Both the position numbers and the translations under genes were made by a program. The notes beneath the pieces are model-generated. The model saw nothing but the letters and a program-made list of their open reading frames with translations, did no database searches and was not told where the DNA came from. Positions 25,741 to 34,738 of a stretch of DNA of 64,000 nucleotides are shown here, one piece after another. Within the stretch, counting starts at the first letter, position 1. The number at the start of each line of letters is the position of its first letter. The stretch is from Rhodospirillales bacterium (GTDB lineage Bacteria; Pseudomonadota; Alphaproteobacteria; Acetobacterales; Acetobacteraceae), in contig CANFKS010000005.1 in the NCBI GenBank assembly GCA_947447625.1, positions 1 to 64,000 of the forward strand, written 5' to 3'.

Positions 25741-27306
25741 ATGAAACGCCGCACCCTGATCGCTTCCGCCGCAGCCGCCGGCCTCGCCCGCCCGGCCCTT
25801 GCCCAGGGCAGCACCCGCATCCTGCGCTTCGTCCCGCAGGCCGATCTCGCCAACCCCGATCCGGTCTGGTCCACCACCGTCATCGCCGCCGAACACGCCC
25901 TCCTCATCTGGGACCAGCTCTACGGCCTCGATGAAGGCCTCCTGCCGCAAAAACAGATGGTCGGCAGCGACGAAACCTCGCCCGACGGTCTCATCTGGCG
26001 CCTGCGCCTGCGCGACGGCCTGGTGTTCAGCGACGGCGAAAAAGTCCGCGCGCAGGACTGCATCCCCTCCATCCTGCGCAGCGCCAAGCGCACCCCCATC
26101 GTCGAAAGCCTCATCGCCGCCACCGACGAACTGAAGGCGATCGACGACAACACCCTTGAATTCCGCCTGAAAAAGCGTTTCGCCCTGCTCCCCTTCGCGC
26201 TGGCCAGCGTCTTCATCATGCCGGAGCGGATCGCGAAAACCGACGCCTTCACCATGATCTCCGAACATATCGGCAGCGGCCCCTACATTTTCCTCAAAGA
26301 CGAATGGAAACCCGGCTCCGGCGCCGCCTACGCCCGCAACCCGCGCTACACCCCGCGCGCCGAACCGATCAGCATGTGGGCCGGCGGCAAGGTGGTGAAT
26401 TTCGACCGCGTGGAATGGAAAACCATCCCCGACCCCGCCACCGCGGCCGCCGCCCTGCAGCGCAACGAGGTCGACTGGGTCGAGTCCCCGCTGCTCGATC
26501 TCGTGCCCAGCCTCGCCAAGGCCCCCGGCGTGAAAGTCGATGTGTTCGACAAGCTCGGCGGCGTCATGATGATGGCCTTCAACCACTACCAGGCGCCGTT
26601 CGACAACGTGAAGCTGCGCCGCGCCGTGATGGCCGCCCTCAGCCAGCAGGATTTCGTGGATGCCGTGGTCGGCGATCAAAAAAACCTCGGCCGCACCGGC
26701 GTCGGCGTCTTCCCGCAGGCCTCGCCCTACGCCAGCACCGCCGGCCTCGAAGCCCTCACCAGCCCGCGCGATCTCGCCAAGGCCAAGCGCATGGTCGCCG
26801 AAAGCGGCTACAAGGGCGAACCCATCGTCCTGATGTCGCCGTCCGATCAGCCCGCCATCCAGCAATCCGCCCTGGTGGCGGACGCGCTGTTGAAGTCGCT
26901 CGGCCTCAACGTGCAATACACCAGCGTCGACTGGGGCACGATGATCCAGCGCCGCAACTCCAAGGAGACGCCGGACAAGGGCGGCTGGTCCTGCTACTGC
27001 ACCTCCTGGGTCGGCATGTCCGTCGCCAGCCCCGCCACCCATCTCCCGCTGCGCGGCAACGGGTTGCAGAGCAATGCCTGGTGGCGCCCGGTGAATGCGC
27101 CGATGGAAAAGCTGCGCGACGCCTGGTTCGATGCGCCCGACCTCGCAACCCAGAAAACCATCTCCGCCGACATCCAGAAAATGGCGCTCGAGGAGGTGCC
27201 CTTCATCCCCCTCGGCCAGTCCTTCGCCCCCACCGCCTTCCGCACCACCATGAGCGGCTTCGCAATGTCGCCCTACCCGGTGTTCTGGGGCGTCAAAAAA
27301 GCCTGA
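25741..27306 (+). CDS. ABC transporter substrate-binding protein, dipeptide-type (SBP_bac_5)
   Basis: 521 residues. A Tat/Sec-like signal with twin Arg (MKRRTLIASAAAAGLARPALAQG, cleavage near 21) precedes the binding domain: ILRFVPQADLANPDPVWSTTVIAAEHALLIWDQLYGLDE and WRLRLRDGLVFSDGEKVRAQDCIPSI. Ligands of this family range from peptides to glutathione and opines. No permease genes are adjacent. The 259 bases upstream of the start, divergent from typA, contain C-runs but no promoter I can call with confidence. Confidence 0.92.
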   Translation: MKRRTLIASAAAAGLARPALAQGSTRILRFVPQADLANPDPVWSTTVIAAEHALLIWDQLYGLDEGLLPQKQMVGSDETSPDGLIWRLRLRDGLVFSDGEKVRAQDCIPSILRSAKRTPIVESLIAATDELKAIDDNTLEFRLKKRFALLPFALASVFIMPERIAKTDAFTMISEHIGSGPYIFLKDEWKPGSGAAYARNPRYTPRAEPISMWAGGKVVNFDRVEWKTIPDPATAAAALQRNEVDWVESPLLDLVPSLAKAPGVKVDVFDKLGGVMMMAFNHYQAPFDNVKLRRAVMAALSQQDFVDAVVGDQKNLGRTGVGVFPQASPYASTAGLEALTSPRDLAKAKRMVAESGYKGEPIVLMSPSDQPAIQQSALVADALLKSLGLNVQYTSVDWGTMIQRRNSKETPDKGGWSCYCTSWVGMSVASPATHLPLRGNGLQSNAWWRPVNAPMEKLRDAWFDAPDLATQKTISADIQKMALEEVPFIPLGQSFAPTAFRTTMSGFAMSPYPVFWGVKKA

Positions 27307-27309
27307 ACC

Positions 27310-27408
27310 AGAGCCGGATGATTTTCGGCGCAATCGCCAAAAATCATCCGGCGATCCAGCAAAGTCTTGGAGCGGGATGCCCTCGCCCATCGGAAGGCAT
27401 CCCGCTCC
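27310..27408. repeat. Dispersed two-hairpin repeat, B then A (copy 4)
   Basis: Drifted copy: module B (AGAGCCGGATGATTTTCGG...CCAAAAATCATCCGG) keeps its stem by paired changes; module A follows (GGAGCGGGATGCC...GGCATCCCGCTCC). It lies between the convergent binding-protein and pncC genes. Confidence 0.88.
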
Positions 27409-27441
27409 AAGGGCATCGCGCCTCGCAACCCTCGACGAACC

Positions 27442-27933
27442 CTACCCCCCGATCCGCCCCCCCATCAGCCGCAACGCCTCCGCCACCGTCGCCCGCCGCA
27501 CCTCCGCCCGCGAACCGGGAAACACATGCGACACCGCCTCCGTCGCCCCCCCGCGCCGCGCCACCGCGAACCACACCAGCCCCACCGGCTTGGCCACACT
27601 CCCCCCGCCCGGCCCCGCCACCCCCGTGACCGCCACCGCGATCCCCGCCCGCGAACGCGCCAGCGCCCCCTCGGCCATCGCGCGCGCCACCACCTCGCTC
27701 ACCGCCCCATGCGCCGCAATCGCCGCCGGATCGACCCCCACAAGCTCCGCCTTGGCCTCGTTCGTGTAGGTCACGAACCCGCGATCCACCACATCCGAAC
27801 TGCCCGGAATCGCCGTCAGAGCAGCCGCGATCAGCCCCCCCGTGCAACTCTCCGCCGTCGCCAGCATCAGCCCGGCCTCCCGGCAACGCTGCAACAACGC
27901 CTCGGCCTCGTGGAGAATGGCATCATCGATCAT
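27442..27933 (-). CDS. pncC: CinA C-terminal-type nicotinamide-nucleotide amidohydrolase
   Basis: 163 residues, the stand-alone PncC domain that deamidates NMN to NaMN in NAD recycling. Motifs: LMLATAESCTGGLIAAALTAIPGSSDVVDRGFVTYTNEAKAELVGV, AHGAVSEVVARAMAEGAL, and VAVTGVAGPGGGSVAKPVGLVW. ATG 27933 is chosen; the frame extends to 28080 but that part is repeat copy 5. Minus strand after pgpA. Confidence 0.92.
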   Translation of the reverse strand: MIDDAILHEAEALLQRCREAGLMLATAESCTGGLIAAALTAIPGSSDVVDRGFVTYTNEAKAELVGVDPAAIAAHGAVSEVVARAMAEGALARSRAGIAVAVTGVAGPGGGSVAKPVGLVWFAVARRGGATEAVSHVFPGSRAEVRRATVAEALRLMGGRIGG

Positions 27934-27967
27934 CGTGGTGAGTTCCCGTACCGGCGGCCAACAGGCC

Positions 27968-28068
27968 AGCCTGATGATTTTTGGCGGAACCGCCAAAACG
28001 TCTGAATCAAGCGATCGAACAAAAAGCCGGGGCGCGATGCAAGCGCCGATCGGAAGGCCTCCCGCTCC
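27968..28068. repeat. Dispersed two-hairpin repeat, B then A (copy 5)
   Basis: Module B (AGCCTGATGATTTTTGGCGGAACCGCC) followed by a mutated module A (GGCGCGATGC...CCTCCCGCTCC). It fills the gap between pgpA and pncC on the minus strand, inside what should be one transcript, so it is not always a transcript end. Confidence 0.85.
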
Positions 28069-28086
28069 AGCGCCCCCCAACCCCAG

Positions 28087-28539
28087 TCAATCCAACACCC
28101 CCGGCCATCCCGTCCGCACCATCCACAACAACCCCGCCGCAATCACCCCCGCCACCACATCATCCGCCATCACCCCCTGCGCTCCCCCCATCGCCTCCGC
28201 CGTGCGCACCGGCCCCGGCTTGGTGATGTCAAACACCCGAAACAACACAAACGCCGCGCCCAGCCCAAGCGGCGACACCATCGTCAGCGGCAGCATCGCG
28301 ATCCACTGCCCCACGAACTCGTCCACCACCACCCATCCCGGATCATCCACCGCATCGCACGCCGCCACCGCCCACAACCCCACGACATAAAACACCGCCG
28401 CCGCCACCGGCAGCATCGGCGGCCACCACCACAACATCGCAGCCCCCAGCAGCAGCGCCACAAACGAGCCGATCGTCCCCGGCGCCGGGCGCAACAACCC
28501 CGACCCGAACCCGCTGGCAATCAGCCGCGGCAGCGTCAT
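28087..28539 (-). CDS. pgpA: Phosphatidylglycerophosphatase A
   Basis: 150-residue membrane phosphatase that makes phosphatidylglycerol from its phosphate. Family motifs: LIASGFGSGLLRPAPGTIGSFVALLLG, DDPGWVVVDEFVGQWIAML with conserved acidic residues, FRVFDITKPGPVRTAE and GAQGVMADDVVAGVIA. ATG 28539 starts MTLPRLI; upstream in-frame sequence overlaps the transglycosylase gene, which ends 20 bases before. Confidence 0.94.
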   Translation of the reverse strand: MTLPRLIASGFGSGLLRPAPGTIGSFVALLLGAAMLWWWPPMLPVAAAVFYVVGLWAVAACDAVDDPGWVVVDEFVGQWIAMLPLTMVSPLGLGAAFVLFRVFDITKPGPVRTAEAMGGAQGVMADDVVAGVIAAGLLWMVRTGWPGVLD

Positions 28540-28559
28540 CGGCACCCGCCTGCGCCCCC

Positions 28560-30557
28560 TCACTTGAGCCACGCCGCCAACGGATGCGCCCCCGCCTCGC
28601 CCCGCCGCGCCCGATAGATCACCTGATTCTCCACCACACGCTGCACATAGTTCCGTGTCTCCGCATACGGGATCATCTCGATCCAGTCGATCATGTCCAC
28701 CCCCCCCTGGCGCGGATCGCCATTCGTCCGCAACCACTCCTGCACCCGCCCCGGCCCCGCATTATACCCCGCCACCACCAGCGGCACGGCCCCCGCGAAC
28801 TGCTCCAGCAACGCGCGCAGATACGACGAACCGATCTTCATGTTATACACCGGATCCAGCACCAGCGCCGGCACCGAAACCGGCAGACCGAGCGTCCGCG
28901 CCACCTGCGCCCCCGTCGCCGGCATGATCTGCATCAGCCCCCGCGCCCCCGCCGGGCTGATCGTCGTACCATCGAAACTGCTCTCCTGGCGGATCACCCC
29001 CAACACCAGCGCCGGCTCCGGCACCGGCCCAACCGGCGGCGTCACCGCCTGCGGCCACCCGCTATCCATCAGCATCACCCCATCGCGCCCCGCCTTGCGC
29101 GCCAGCGCCACCGCCGTCTCGGCCAGCCCCAACTCGGTCGCGAGCCTGGCCACCAGCACCCGATCCGCCGGATCCGGCGCCACCTCGTCGAGCCTGAGCA
29201 GAAACGACGACGCCCGCCGCGCCTCGCCCCAGCGGGCCAAAAACGCCGCCGCGCGCGCCAATTCCCGCCGCGCCACCTCCATCGCCCGCCCCGCATCCAC
29301 CGGCGGATCCCCCGCGGCCACAATCCGCGCCGCCAGCATCGTCTCGCCCCGCTGCAGCGCCGCCAACTGGCCATAAAACGTCGTGGGCCACGCCGCCCCC
29401 GCCTCATAGGCCGCTTCCGCCCGCTCGCCATGCCCCGCCGCCGCCTCGGCCCGGCCGATCCAATACTGCGCCCGCCCCTGCGTGATCGCCGCCGGCGACA
29501 GCGCCGCCAACGCCTTGAAATGGGCCAGCGCCCGCACCGGATCATTCATCCGCCGCAAGGCGATAAACCCGGCCAGAAATTCGCCATCCGCCGCCGTCTC
29601 GCCCGCTGTCTGCGCATGCCCGGCCGCCAGCGCATAGGCCCCCGCCGGGTCGCCATCGCGCAGCCGCCGCCGCGCCATCTGCTGCCGCTCGCTCCAGAAC
29701 ATCCCCCGCCGCTCCGCCGCCGCCGCCTTCTCCGCCGCGGTCCCCGCCTTGGCCCACAACGCCACCGCCGCCACGTCCTGCCCCGCCCGGCGCAACGCCT
29801 GGGCCTGATCGAGAAACAACGCCGGATCGCGCTGCGCCGCCTCCCCCAACCCCGCCACCAGCCCCGCCACCAGCCCGGGGGCCGCCGGATCATCCCGCCT
29901 GAGCGCCATCCGCGCCTCGGCCAGCGCCACATCCCCCTTCGCCAGCCGCGCCACCTGCCGCTTCAGCGCCTCCGCCTGCTGGCGCACCGCCTCCGGTGCC
30001 CGCCCGACATCCTGGTCCAACAGCCGCTCGAACCGCCCCATCTGATCCGCCGCCGTCACCAGACCGCCCCGCTCGCGCAGAAACCTCTGCTCCCACGCCG
30101 CATCCGCAAAGCCCGAAACCCAGGCCCGCCGCGCCAGCGCCGCCCCGTCGGCGGCCTTCCCGCGCTCTGACAACACCGCCGCACAGCGCAGCAGCGCCGC
30201 CGCCGCCCGCGGTGCCTCGCGCACACACTCCGCCGCCAGCACCGCATCATCCGGCTCGCCCGCCATCGCCTCGTCCCGCCGCCGCGCCAGGCTCGCCTGC
30301 AACGGCCAGTCCGGGCTCGCCTGCATGAACGCCGAAATCTCCGCCGTCGTCGCCGCACCCGGCGCCATCAGCCGAAAATACAGCACCATCCGCGCCACCA
30401 CCGGGTCCGCATAGCCGCGCGCCGCAACACCCGCCTCCGCCCAGCGATCGGCCCGCACATGCGCCATCACCGCGCCATCCGGCTCCGGCGCCCCCCGCGC
30501 CGCGCCCCCCATCATCAACAACCCCGCAACCACCGCCCAGCCTGTGAAACGTGCCAT
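28560..30557 (-). CDS. Soluble lytic murein transglycosylase (Slt70-like)
   Basis: 665 residues: signal peptide (MARFTGWAVVAGLLMMGGAARGA, about 1-23), a long Ala-rich helical superhelix (about 25-490) and a C-terminal SLT catalytic domain with the catalytic Glu in GVIRQESSF, then SPAGARGLMQIMPATG and VVAGYNAGPGRVQEWL. It cleaves peptidoglycan glycan strands in the periplasm with anhydro-muropeptide formation. It is divergent from dapA with 90 bases between the starts. The AmpG-like permease at 33.5 kb could import its products. Confidence 0.93.
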   Translation of the reverse strand: MARFTGWAVVAGLLMMGGAARGAPEPDGAVMAHVRADRWAEAGVAARGYADPVVARMVLYFRLMAPGAATTAEISAFMQASPDWPLQASLARRRDEAMAGEPDDAVLAAECVREAPRAAAALLRCAAVLSERGKAADGAALARRAWVSGFADAAWEQRFLRERGGLVTAADQMGRFERLLDQDVGRAPEAVRQQAEALKRQVARLAKGDVALAEARMALRRDDPAAPGLVAGLVAGLGEAAQRDPALFLDQAQALRRAGQDVAAVALWAKAGTAAEKAAAAERRGMFWSERQQMARRRLRDGDPAGAYALAAGHAQTAGETAADGEFLAGFIALRRMNDPVRALAHFKALAALSPAAITQGRAQYWIGRAEAAAGHGERAEAAYEAGAAWPTTFYGQLAALQRGETMLAARIVAAGDPPVDAGRAMEVARRELARAAAFLARWGEARRASSFLLRLDEVAPDPADRVLVARLATELGLAETAVALARKAGRDGVMLMDSGWPQAVTPPVGPVPEPALVLGVIRQESSFDGTTISPAGARGLMQIMPATGAQVARTLGLPVSVPALVLDPVYNMKIGSSYLRALLEQFAGAVPLVVAGYNAGPGRVQEWLRTNGDPRQGGVDMIDWIEMIPYAETRNYVQRVVENQVIYRARRGEAGAHPLAAWLK

Positions 30558-30647
30558 GCACCCTTGTATCGCGCCCCGGCCTTGCAGTGCATCCCCCTGT
30601 GCCGTACTCTGTGGATTGAATTGTGCCCATCACCGGAGGAAGTCGCG

Positions 30648-31526
30648 ATGCTCAAAGGGTCTCTCGTCGCCCTGATCACGCCCATGCGTGCGGACGGATC
30701 GCTCGACGAGAAAAAACTCGCCGAGTTCGTCGAATGGCAGATCGCCGAAGGCACCGACGGGCTCGTCCCGACCGGCACCACCGGGGAATCGCCGACGCTG
30801 ACGCACGAGGAACACAAGCGCGTCGTCGAAATCACCGTCGAAGTGGCCAACGGCCGCGTCCCCGTCATCGCCGGCACCGGCTCCAACGCCACCGCCGAAG
30901 CGCTCGACTTCACCCGCCACGCCAAAAAAGCCGGCGCCGATCAGGTCCTGATCGTCACGCCCTACTACAACAAGCCCACCCAGGAGGGCATGTACCTCCA
31001 TTTCTCGACCATTGCCGACGCGGTCGACATCCCCATCATCATCTACAACATCCCCCCCCGCAGCGTCGTCGACATGACGCCGGAAACCATGGGCCGCCTC
31101 GCCCAGCACAAAAACATCATCGGCGTGAAGGACGCGACCGCCAATCTGGTCCGCCCCTACCACACCCGCCGCGCCTGCGGCGCCGACTTCGTCCAGTATT
31201 CCGGCGAAGACCACACCGCCCTCGCCTTCCTCGCCGCCGGCGGCCATGGCTGCATCTCCGTCACCGGCAACATCGCGCCGCGCCTCATCAGCACGATGCA
31301 CAAGCTCTGGCAGGACGGCAAAATCGCCGAAGCCATGGCCATCCAGGAGCGTCTCACCCCGCTGCACGATGCCCTGTTCTCCGAAACCAGCCCCGGCCCG
31401 GTCAAATACGCCGCCTCCCTGCTCGGGATCAGCGACGAAAAAATCCGCCTCCCCCTCGCTCCACCCGGCGAAGCCACCCGCGCCCGCGTGCGGGACGCCA
31501 TGGCCCATGCCGGCCTGTTGAACTGA
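30648..31526 (+). CDS. dapA: 4-hydroxy-tetrahydrodipicolinate synthase
   Basis: 292 residues, standard length. Condenses pyruvate with aspartate semialdehyde in lysine/diaminopimelate synthesis. Schiff-base K161 in IGVKDATANL, Y133 in IIYNIPPRS, and T44/T45 in PTGTTGESPTL are present. GGAGGA lies 8-13 bases before ATG 30648; the in-frame ATG at 30459 lies in the divergent gene. smpB follows after 7 bases on the same transcript. Confidence 0.97.
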   Translation: MLKGSLVALITPMRADGSLDEKKLAEFVEWQIAEGTDGLVPTGTTGESPTLTHEEHKRVVEITVEVANGRVPVIAGTGSNATAEALDFTRHAKKAGADQVLIVTPYYNKPTQEGMYLHFSTIADAVDIPIIIYNIPPRSVVDMTPETMGRLAQHKNIIGVKDATANLVRPYHTRRACGADFVQYSGEDHTALAFLAAGGHGCISVTGNIAPRLISTMHKLWQDGKIAEAMAIQERLTPLHDALFSETSPGPVKYAASLLGISDEKIRLPLAPPGEATRARVRDAMAHAGLLN

Positions 31527-31533
31527 AGGCTGC

Positions 31534-32025
31534 ATGAACGCGGCGACCGCCAAACGAAAGTCGAGCCTGATCAGCCACGGCATCGCCGCGCAAAACCGCA
31601 AGGCGCGCTTCGACTACACCATCAAGGAGACCATGGAGGCCGGCATCGTCCTCCTCGGCCCCGAAGTCAAAAGCCTGCGCGCCGGCCGCGCCACCCTCAC
31701 CGAGGCGTGGGCGGGCGAGCGCGACGGCGAACTCTTCCTCTTCAATTGCTACATCCCGGAATACCAGGGCGGCGTGCTCTCCCGCTTCGAGCCCCGCGCG
31801 CCGCGCAAACTCCTCGTCAAACGCAAGGAAATGCGCCGCCTCCTCGGCGCCGTCGCCCGCGACGGCATGGCCCTCGTCCCGCTCGACATCCATTTCAACG
31901 CCCGCGGCATGGCCAAAATCCAACTCGGCCTCGGCGCCGGCCGCAACAAGGCCGACAAACGCCACGCCATCGCCGACCGCGACTGGCAACGCGACAAAGC
32001 CCGCCTCATGCGTGACCGGGGCTAG
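31534..32025 (+). CDS. smpB: SsrA-binding protein SmpB
   Basis: 163 residues. Binds tmRNA for ribosome rescue. Family landmarks: NRKARFDYTIKETMEAGIVLLGPEVKSLRAGRATLTEAWA, CYIPEY, RKLLVKRKEMRRLLG, LVPLDIHFNARGMAKIQLGLGAGRNKADKRHAIADRDWQRDKARLM. The dapA-smpB order is common in alphaproteobacteria. Its TAG stop is the left end of repeat copy 6. Confidence 0.97.
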   Translation: MNAATAKRKSSLISHGIAAQNRKARFDYTIKETMEAGIVLLGPEVKSLRAGRATLTEAWAGERDGELFLFNCYIPEYQGGVLSRFEPRAPRKLLVKRKEMRRLLGAVARDGMALVPLDIHFNARGMAKIQLGLGAGRNKADKRHAIADRDWQRDKARLMRDRG

Positions 32026-32125
32026 AGCGGGATGCCTTCTGATAGGCGAAGGCATCCCGCTCTAACTCTTTGTTTGATCGCCTGATTCAGATTTTTGGTG
32101 ATTCCACCAAAAATCATCAGGCTCT
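32022..32125. repeat. Dispersed two-hairpin repeat, A then B (copy 6)
   Basis: Starts CTAGAGCGGGATGCC and ends CAGGCTCT; 104 bases identical to copy 7 at 35697-35800. The left CTAG gives smpB its stop. The two identical, directly oriented copies bracket 3.6 kb. Confidence 0.95.
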
Positions 32126-32177
32126 CGCAAACCAAAATTCTCTTGCGCCGGTTTGCCGTCCGATCTAACTAACTACA

Positions 32178-32738
32178 ATGACAACGGCGACACTCCCGCC
32201 CGAGCTGCGCCTCCTGGCCCCGATTTTCGCGGCCCGCTTCCGCGCGCTCATCGTCCAACTCATCGGCTTCATCGCGCTGCGCCTCGGCCGCCACCCCCGC
32301 CTCGCCAGCCTCACCCCCAAATTCTGCAACCGCCTCAACCGTGCCACCCGCATCATCGCCGCCGCCATGGCCCGCCTCGCCACGGGTCGGCGCGCCACTG
32401 GCCGCGCCCCGCGCATCGACCCGCGCCGCAACCGCGTCCGCCCCCCCCGCCAAACCCTCCCCCTCCCCACCGCCCCGGGCTGGCTGCTCCGCGAACTCAA
32501 ACACGAAGCCGCCCTGACCCGCTCCCATCTCGAAACCCTGCTCGCCGAACCCGGCATGGCCGAGCTTCTCGCGTACGCCCCCAGCATCCAACGCCTGCTC
32601 AACCCAATCCGCCGCGCCCTCGGCATCGGCCACACACCCCGCGCCAAACCCCCCGCCCCACCCCCCGCGCCAATACCGCCGGCCCAACCGAAACCTGCGC
32701 GCCAAACCCGGTTCGTCCATTTTACAAGAATCCTCTAA
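32178..32738 (+). CDS. Hypothetical protein, Acetobacteraceae-type small basic protein
   Basis: 186 residues, very rich in Arg, Ala and Pro. The stretch PGWLLRELKHEAALTRSHLETLLAEPGMAELLAYAPSIQRLLNPIRRALG (about 100-150) resembles a conserved motif of small uncharacterised Acetobacteraceae proteins; the N and C termini are low complexity (PPAPPPAPIPPAQPKPA). No enzymatic motif. An overlapping minus-strand frame of similar length exists, so the coding call is moderate. Confidence 0.6.
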   Translation: MTTATLPPELRLLAPIFAARFRALIVQLIGFIALRLGRHPRLASLTPKFCNRLNRATRIIAAAMARLATGRRATGRAPRIDPRRNRVRPPRQTLPLPTAPGWLLRELKHEAALTRSHLETLLAEPGMAELLAYAPSIQRLLNPIRRALGIGHTPRAKPPAPPPAPIPPAQPKPARQTRFVHFTRIL

Positions 32739-32810
32739 CCTCCCCTACCAACCCGCGCCCAAATTGTTCCGAGTACAAAATTAAGCCGGAAATCCGACCC
32801 CAGAGGCCCC

Positions 32811-33458
32811 ATGACCGAACACCCCAACGAAAAACTCATCCGCGCCAAACAGCGCTGGGCCGCCGACGGCCGCCTCCTCACCGGCACCACCGCCGATCCC
32901 GAAACCACCCGCCTCCCCCCCGGCCAACGCCTCGTGACCGACTGGCCCGTCCTCGACCTCGGCACCCAGCCCATCATCACCCCCGAGCGCTTCCGCCTCA
33001 CCATCGACGGCGCCGTCCGCCACCCCATCACGCTCGACCTGCCCGGCTTCATGGCCCTGCCCATGACCGAAGCCGTCTCCGACATGCACTGCGTCACCCA
33101 ATGGTCCCGCTACGACAACCTCTGGCACGGCGTCGCAGCCCAAACCCTGATCGATCTCGTCGCCGTCTCCGACAAGGCCCGCCACGTCATCCTCCACGCC
33201 GCCGACGGCTACACCACCAACCTCCGGCTCGACCAATTCGCCCAGCCCGACGTCCTGCTCGTCCACAGTTGGCAAAACACCCCCCTCACCCCCGAACACG
33301 GCGCCCCCGTCCGCGCCCTGATCCCGCGCCTCTATTTGTGGAAATCCGCCAAATGGATCCGCCGCATCGCATTCTCCATCACCGACAAACCCGGCTTCTG
33401 GGAGGAAAACGGCTACCACAACAACGCCGACCCCTGGCTCGAGGAGCGCTACAGTTGA
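32811..33458 (+). CDS. Sulfite-oxidase-fold molybdopterin-dependent oxidoreductase
   Basis: 215 residues, one oxidoreductase molybdopterin-binding domain as in YuiH-type proteins. The Mo-coordinating Cys is in SDMHCVTQWSRYDNLWHGV; PVRALIPRLYLWKSAKWIRRI and PGFWEENGYHNNADPW are the family C-terminal motifs. There is no signal peptide or heme domain, so it is probably cytoplasmic with an unknown electron partner. The last codon overlaps a TTG start of the permease. Confidence 0.9.
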   Translation: MTEHPNEKLIRAKQRWAADGRLLTGTTADPETTRLPPGQRLVTDWPVLDLGTQPIITPERFRLTIDGAVRHPITLDLPGFMALPMTEAVSDMHCVTQWSRYDNLWHGVAAQTLIDLVAVSDKARHVILHAADGYTTNLRLDQFAQPDVLLVHSWQNTPLTPEHGAPVRALIPRLYLWKSAKWIRRIAFSITDKPGFWEENGYHNNADPWLEERYS

Positions 33459-34738
33459 GCAAACGCAACCGCTTGTTTAGTGATACGGTCATGGCATTTC
33501 TCACGCGCCTGCGCAGCTTCCGCCTGATGGCCGCCTTCGGCTTCCTCGCCGGCCTGCCCTTGCCGTTGTCGGGCTTCACGCTCACCCAATGGCTCGCCGA
33601 AGGCCCGGTCTCCCTCGGCGCCATCGGCCTGACCGCCAATATCGGCCTTGCCTATACCCTCAAATTCCTCTGGTCCCCCGTCTTCGACCAATCCCCTCCC
33701 CTCCTCCGCCGCCTCGGCCGCCGCCGCGGCTGGCTGCTCACCATCCAGCCCCTCCTCGCCGCCGCCGTCGCAGCCCTCGCGCTGACCGACCCCCATGTCG
33801 CCACCACCCCCACCTTCCTCGCCGCCGCCGCCATCGCCTTCCTCTCCGCCAGCCAGGATGTCGCCATCGACGCCTGGCGCATCGAGAGCTTCACCGCCGA
33901 ACAGCAAGGCCCGGCCCTGGCCGCCTACGTGCTGGGCTACCGCGCCGCGATGCTGACCTCGGGCGCCGGCGTCATCTGGAGCGCCGGCCAACTCGGCTGG
34001 CACGGCGCCCTGTTCGCCATCGCGGCCCTCCTCGCCTGCGGCATCATCGTCACCCTGCTGGCCCCCGAGCCGGCCCAACCGGCCGCCCCGCCGCCCCCGC
34101 TGCGCTTCGCCGATCGGGTCAGCGCAGCCGTGCGCGAGCCCTTGCGCGAATTCCTCTCCCGCCCCGGCGCCTGGGCCATACTCGGCTATGTCGGCCTGTT
34201 CTATCTCGACGAGGCCCTGGCGGGGAAAATGCTGGCGCCGCTCTACCGCCATCTCGGCTTCGACCGCGCCGCCGTCGCACTCGCCACCGGCCCCCTCGCA
34301 CTTGCCGCCACCCTCCTCGGCTACCTGGCCGGCGGCGCCCTGATCGGCCGGCTCGGCATGAGGCGCGCCCTCATCGCCACCGGCTTCAGCCAGATGGGCT
34401 TCATGGCTCTGTACGTGCCACTCACCATGCTGCCCGGCAACCACGCCATGCTCTACGCCACCGTCATCGCCGAGGCCCTGGTCCAATCCATGGCCGTCGC
34501 CGCCTTCGTCGCCTTCCTCTCCAGCCTGTGCGCGCTGCGCTTCACCGCCACCCAATACGCCCTGCTCTCCTCGGTCGCCGCCGCCGCCTCCCACACCGTG
34601 GGCGGCCTCTCCGGCTTCCTCGCCGCCGCCATGGGCTGGACCCCGTTCTACATCATGACCACCTTCGCCGCCCTGCCCAGCATGCTCCTGATGCTCTATA
34701 TTCTCCGCCACCACCCGCCGCAGGAGACCGAACCGTGA
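33455..34738 (+). CDS. AmpG-like MFS permease
   Basis: 427 residues (TTG start) or 415 (ATG 33491). The TTG overlaps the previous stop and has GAGGAG at good spacing; the ATG has none. About 12 hydrophobic spans; motifs FGFLAGLPLPLSGFTLTQWLAEGPVSLGAIGL and SASQDVAIDAWRIESF (about 125-140) are typical of AmpG, the importer of anhydro-muropeptides in cell-wall recycling. The periplasmic transglycosylase at 28.5-30.6 kb would make its substrate. Stop overlaps the ureohydrolase start. Confidence 0.87.
   Translation: MSKRNRLFSDTVMAFLTRLRSFRLMAAFGFLAGLPLPLSGFTLTQWLAEGPVSLGAIGLTANIGLAYTLKFLWSPVFDQSPPLLRRLGRRRGWLLTIQPLLAAAVAALALTDPHVATTPTFLAAAAIAFLSASQDVAIDAWRIESFTAEQQGPALAAYVLGYRAAMLTSGAGVIWSAGQLGWHGALFAIAALLACGIIVTLLAPEPAQPAAPPPPLRFADRVSAAVREPLREFLSRPGAWAILGYVGLFYLDEALAGKMLAPLYRHLGFDRAAVALATGPLALAATLLGYLAGGALIGRLGMRRALIATGFSQMGFMALYVPLTMLPGNHAMLYATVIAEALVQSMAVAAFVAFLSSLCALRFTATQYALLSSVAAAASHTVGGLSGFLAAAMGWTPFYIMTTFAALPSMLLMLYILRHHPPQETEP

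Noticed and set aside
32169-32720. 183-codon minus-strand frame opposite the hypothetical gene after smpB
   Set aside because: The plus-strand frame carries a motif resembling known Acetobacteraceae small proteins; the antisense frame is Gly/Ala/Glu low complexity.
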